Assembly: GCA_036852015.1 (NCBI GenBank)
Contig: JAANDG010000049.1
Coordinates: forward strand, 310,001-374,000
From: Pelodera strongyloides
Lineage: Eukaryota; Nematoda; Chromadorea; Rhabditida; Rhabditidae
Direction of reading: 5' to 3'
DNA: 64,000 bases
Of this stretch, positions 59,097-64,000 are shown piece by piece. Below the pieces are notes generated by a model. The model ran no database searches, had not been told where the DNA came from, and saw only the letters and a list, made by a program, of their open reading frames with translations. Position numbers and translations under genes: made by a program. Every line of letters begins with the position of its first letter. Position 1 is the stretch's first letter.

Positions 59097-61065
59097 TGAA
59101 ACTCTAAAAATTCTAAATGTGATACCATGCCAAAAGCTATAACAGGAAACGAATATCAAAGCAAATAAACAAAAAGTATCTTCAGAGAAAACTAAGGAGC
59201 AGAACAATCTTTTTTTGCAAATTTTTGTTCACCGAACGTGAAATATTCAAAATGATACCCGCAAGCGCCGCTGTAATATAAAAGATAAAATGCCAATGTT
59301 CATTTGAAAGGTCGTTTTCTTTTAAAGTTCATTTCATTTTTTTTCGTGACTGATCCAGTTTAATCGGCAATTAATCCACTTATCAATGATTTTATCACTG
59401 GAAATCGGGCTCATATTAAAGAAAACTTTCTAGTTTTCTAGCAGCCCTGTGCTTGTGCTACAATATGGCCAATATGGGGTGATCAATGTTTGAAGCTAGC
59501 GTTATTCAATTAAAATATACCAATATAAGTTACTGTTAGCTCAACTTAGGTTTATTTCTCCACATATTTACTTAATAAAAGAATGAAGCTAATGGTAAGA
59601 TTGAAGAAATTGCTCACATTCTGAACTAACACTATACGTTGGCTAATTGATGCTGGAAAAAAGGAAACGTTCAAAATAATCCAATCTAATGGAAATCCCC
59701 GCTCTATATATACGCCAACATAAGCGTTTACCCGTAATCAACGTGTGCTTAGTGACGTGGAAGATTTTCTTTCCTTCCGTTTCGTAATGATAAGATCAGT
59801 ACATCGTCCACTATATGTCACTATATCTATATGACCACTCGGTCATTTGACCTAACATTCGACCTGAGATGAGATTACTGATTTTACAAAAACCACTACA
59901 AAAGCCCATTATTGGATTACAAAAGCCTTTTAAAACGAATATTTAATCAAATCGATTGGTCATTAGTTTCTAAATGATAGTATCGCACTAACCACAATAT
60001 CACACATCCTTCACACTGCTCTGTAAACAATTAGGCAATAAATATGTACAAATGTTTATTGATGCAAATCATTCACAAAACGCGAGTAGTCGAGTTTTAA
60101 CCTATATTCGAGCCAATTCCATTTAGAGTCGAGTGAGCACTTCGCTTTAAAAATAGTTCACATTTCGACCACGCATTGCGTTTTGTAACGAGAGGAGCAT
60201 ATGTTCCTCCGCTCTCATTCCGATGGTCTAAACGAGCAGGCATATAAATGTAAAAACGAATGAACATGAAAGCATAGAAAAACGGTCACAAAATGGTTTT
60301 CATCGAAAAACCAATTGAAGACCGGTCACCGACCGTTTAAGCGACTATGTGTGATGGTGAACAGTTTCCGAGGGTTTTCGAGAAAAAAAACTGATCACCA
60401 TGGGCTCCAACTGGGCACCAAATGGCTTGAGAAAATGATCCCCTATGCCCTACGGTCCTATGTATGGTTGTAAACCAATCAAGTGTTGTTTTATTTATTT
60501 TAAATCATTACCCGAATCAATTGGCCCTTTGCTTTCCTAACCATGTCTTTCCTTCCGATAATATAAAACGAAGGTTCTTCACAGAATGTTGGATGAATGA
60601 TTGTATTTGTAGACTTTGCAATGTGCATCACTTGCTGGGGTTTCATATTGAAAAACCCAGGAGCTGTCAACTAAAAGCCCAAAAACTTAAAGAAAACTGA
60701 CCAATAACTAGTTCTATTTAAACTGAAAGGATATTGGCAGGTTTCCTAAATTATCTTTGGAGGCTGAGCGACTTGTTGTATCGGAATCGCTATTTGAAAA
60801 GCATAACACGGTAGCACCGATTATTAGTCTAATTAGATAACAATCTGGCTACAGTACTCCAGTTGCGGCTTTGGAAAAAAAAAAATTTTTCTTATAAACA
60901 TACCGTAACGATTTCCAGAACCAAGTCGCAATTTAACTGGTCCATCGTTTCCTAAACTTCTTTTCTATTATATTCTAAACGTATAATAAGGATTCTATTA
61001 TTCCGAATGAAAATATCTGGGACTCTGGATTCTGAATTTCCAATTCATTTGTGGTAGAGGCTTAC
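59097..61065. other. Intergenic or 3' part of the KH gene
   Basis: No clear exon chain. On the minus strand, CAAATAG near 60800 followed by an open frame (DSDTTSRSASKDNLG...) to a stop near 60716 could be a terminal exon of the KH gene, but its phase does not match the last exon I can support. Confidence 0.35.
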
Positions 61066-63671
61066 GTATTTGCGCTGTTCGCTGTACAAATTGTCTACAT
61101 TTTTTGTGGTATCGCGTTTGCTAGTGCTCAATATTTGGTCCTTTGTCCGTATAATATATACAATGTCTATGGTTGGTCCAGTAAGTATAAGAGCAGCGCT
61201 GGAAACCATTACCTGATATAGTGGAGAATTTAATGGGCATGGAACTCGGTACATCTGCGTGCACAAATCAACATGTTTCTTAAAAAAATTGTTAAAGCAA
61301 TTCTTTACGAGTAGAAAATAGGTAATTAATTAAATTTTTAATAGGTAAATAAATCGTTTACGGTTCAAGAGCGGCACCTTTATTCAAGGGTTGTACAATA
61401 CAGTTTCAACGTGAGCTTATGACTTGTTCCGCAGAGGTCCTGAACATTTTTCCAGATGACAAATTGCTCGACGTCTTCGGGCTAGGACCAGGAGGGGTCG
61501 ACCATGATTCCCACCGGGTGGCGAGGGAATTATGGGCGGGGATTTTAGTGTAACTAATTGTAAGCTGAATAAATAAGGGTGGTTCACCTACAACGATAGT
61601 TGCCACATTGGGATCAAAAACATGTGTCCGCGATTCCTTTAATGGGAATCCGATCCACCACAGGTCCAGAATGTCATCTAACTGATGGAGATTTCCATTT
61701 TGCATGGCCATTCTCTCCAGCTTCTAAAATAAGCGGTATCATGAATATGAATGCACTGTGATACTGATGTGCGATAAAGCGTAGAAACACTGGCGTTGCT
61801 CACTGCTAACGGTTATTGTTCTTATTTGGTTACTTACTGTGTCGGCAACCAAGAGTCGCGCAAAAGAGATTCAGAAATTGTACAAAAGAAAAATTTCTCT
61901 TGTTTTTGTTATTTTCCATCCGCGTACGCACTGCTGCGTGCACCACATCATGCGCACTCATCTTCATACAGTATCTTGGAACGTTCTCTTTCATTTGCCT
62001 TTTTCACAAACGTTAGCTTATATTCAGAGTCAGGCAGTTGCATTTCGCGCTCGGATAGCAGATCTCCTGCATAAAGCTCATTTACGAGGCATTTCAGCTC
62101 ATCTATGGTCTATGAACGAACATAATTATAGATTGGATCGGCCCTCAGCTGTTGGTTGCAATAACGAACCTCCTGAATTATACGTCTTGCCTCATCTACG
62201 GCCGCTCTCGTGCCGCGAATAAAGAGTCGGCACCATTTGTTGCACATGTTCTGTTTCACAATCCGGGCTCCGGATGTTATTTCAATAAAAGTGAACATCT
62301 CTGAGACCACTTCGTTTTCAGTTAGAATCAGCCCGAGTAGGCGTTCGCGAATCTAAAAAACCTAATTTGATATCATATTTTTAAAGCGAAATACTGGCCG
62401 GTTTTTGAAACGCATTGCGTACACCTGCTTTATTATGCAGCATATGCAAATGAGCCAAAATTAGAATAAAAACTAGACCCCAATTAGACCCCACTTCGCA
62501 TAACTGCATAGGCATGCAAGTACTTGAGATGCGTTTCAAAAACCGGCCGGTATTTCGCTTTAAACTATATTGTCATCGCATAGGCTATAGGTATATTGTC
62601 CACTACGTTCACAACTTCACTCGCCTTTAAAATCTCAAGAAATTCTTCGCAGGGAGGATCTTCATCTTGGTCATAGTCATCACATTGCAAGTCCTAAAGG
62701 AAATAGGGCTGGGCTCACAAAAAAACAATAAACTGAAATAATGGTTACGTTAGGAAGACATTAATAATTAATACAGTATATTAACAGCGCACGCGATAAA
62801 TTTAAACAGAATGATAATAAATAGGAAAAACAGGGGAAAGCTAAAAAAAAAGCCTGAAGAAAAGACCTACCTCTTCCGGAACGGACCAGCAAGAATCGAA
62901 GGAGGGTTTCCTTCTCTTCGGAAAACTTCTCAAGGGATCCTGTAAAACTCCATGGAAAATTGCTGAACCCATTTGGTGACGGTACACTGGTTTTTTCGTG
63001 GGCTATCCCATTTGGTGACGTCTTCGTGACCTTGTGATTTGTTATGACTAAGTTTCATCGAAAACCGTCATCAACCGGTCACCAATTGTCACGGACGGGA
63101 CAACGACGGTTTTTCTGTGGTTTCAACAATTATTTCGTTCTACTGTGTAAAATAATTTAGTCGCATACTATGTTTACCACTGGAACTGCGGGTGTTCAAT
63201 CACTAAAAAGGTAAATACTGAGGCAATCAGCAACTAAGAAAACTCACGAGTTCTTTATCGTATGTGTAAGGCATACTGCCAGCTTCACTTGATGGGGCAG
63301 GAGTCCATGATCTATTTATTTGATAAAATCCTTTGGGAGGTTTCCACAAAGGCATTCCAATTATTCGTTCAGACAAGACGTCATCACTTTCTTGTCCCCT
63401 ATTCGTATGTTTCTCGGTCAGCTTAAAAGGACGGGGACAATTCAAATTGCCTTATAAATTAATCAAAATAAGGAAAAAAATAACGATCTGACGTCGCCCA
63501 CCCCGACTTATTGAACAACCCCTCCGCTGATATCACTGCATGACCAGAAGCCCAGAAACAAGTACTGTTCTTAGTTCTTACCGTAAGCTTCGAAAACAAA
63601 TGTTGGATTGTTCTGCTGACAACTGAGAGCACGTTGAATGATCCGTGGTTTAGTTCAGAAGTGGAGGCCAT
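61066..63671 (-). CDS. Divergent KH-like RNA-binding protein, possibly Bicaudal-C-related (model incomplete)
   Basis: Exons: 63582-63671, 63248-63421, 62871-62939, 62625-62693, 62170-62352, 61970-62109, 61595-61723, 61066-61212. Exon 5 reads ENEVVSEMFTFIEITSGARI, then CRLFIRGTRAAVDEARRIIQ, which resembles the end of a KH domain (TGA.I ... IRGT..AV..AR..I). Exons 7-8 read QNGNLHQLDDIL...WIGFP, then VMVSSAALILTGPTIDIVYI, which resembles a second KH with its GXXG loop degenerate. This arrangement recalls Bicaudal-C, but no SAM domain is seen. KH proteins bind RNA. Frame continuity requires a GC-AG intron after 62625 (AAG then GCGAGT). The exon 6 to exon 7 junction does not match in phase, and the 3' end is undetermined. 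The N-terminal 110 residues are low complexity with no domain I know. Confidence 0.5.
62381..62563. repeat. MITE copy, TTAAAGCG family (best preserved)
   Basis: Left end TTAAAGCGAAATACTGGCCG and right end CGGCCGGTATTTCGCTTTAA, with core CATATGCAAATGAG. It lies in the intron of the KH gene between exons 62625-62693 and 62170-62352. Confidence 0.9.
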
Positions 63672-64000
63672 ATCATGGGTATGTTGTGACGATGAAGGCA
63701 CTAAACTATATGCACAAATTACAATCATCAATGAAAGTAATAGCGATATCGCGACGCGATCTAATTAGTGAGACTACAGTATCCGGTAAGGAATGCAAAC
63801 CGTGAGTCTCGAACATATCTGGTTTAGTTCCTCACTAAACCGAGTAGCAAAACAACAAATTTGCATATAATATAATGATACAGAAGACCTGTGCGCTATG
63901 AAAGGCTTCTCAATGCAGAGTGAACGGTTTTCCACGGAAATAATGCGCGGCTCTGGTCCAGAAGCGCACATCAGTGGTGCCACGTGAATCGTGAACCTTT
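63672..64000. other. Nothing recognised to window end
   Basis: Upstream of the KH gene start. A TTTAG acceptor about 30 bases upstream of its ATG (minus strand) could be a trans-splice site. No other feature seen. Confidence 0.4.

Overview
The window is eukaryotic nuclear DNA, almost certainly from a nematode. Every convincing protein is split into many short exons with GT-AG introns, and most 3' splice sites read TTTCAG or TTTTAG. One gene encodes a nuclear receptor of the expanded nematode type. Several genes have a 3' splice acceptor 1-10 bases upstream of the start codon, as expected when mRNAs receive a trans-spliced leader. The DNA is AT-rich, and introns run from about 60 bp to over 3 kb and are loaded with small inverted-repeat elements. 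I cannot name the species.

Layout. 1-4559: no gene seen. 4560-26310 (+): a very large gene of about 31 exons for an acidic, mostly disordered protein of roughly 1,680 residues that I do not recognise; it carries a paired PP1-docking signature near its C-terminal third. 27280-32655 (-): an 18-exon ACAD9-like mitochondrial acyl-CoA dehydrogenase homologue (626 residues) that has lost active-site motifs including the catalytic glutamate. About 760 bp away and divergently transcribed, 33413-42397 (+) is a BRPF/LIN-49-type chromatin reader (867 residues: EPC-like segment, PHD-zinc knuckle-PHD, bromodomain, PWWP). 44586-50420 (-): nuclear hormone receptor with DNA-binding and ligand-binding domains (375 residues). 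55617-59096 (-): MOSC-domain mARC-type molybdenum enzyme (337 residues). 61066-63671 (-): a divergent protein with KH-like segments, possibly Bicaudal-C-like. The six genes are functionally unrelated and I see no operon, apart from the head-to-head ACAD9/BRPF pair that may share a promoter.

The rest is mobile-element debris and simple repeats. One MITE family (ends TTAAAGCGAAATACC) has about a dozen copies, nearly all carrying an internal ATGCAAAT octamer. Three other fold-back families, GA/CT microsatellites, an exact 8 x 20 bp minisatellite, several GC-rich islands and a tRNA-like pseudogene also occur.

Exon chains were built by hand from splice-site phase and homology. For ACAD9, BRPF, the receptor and mARC every junction preserves frame over the whole gene. 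For the large gene and the KH gene a few junctions are uncertain and are named in the entries.
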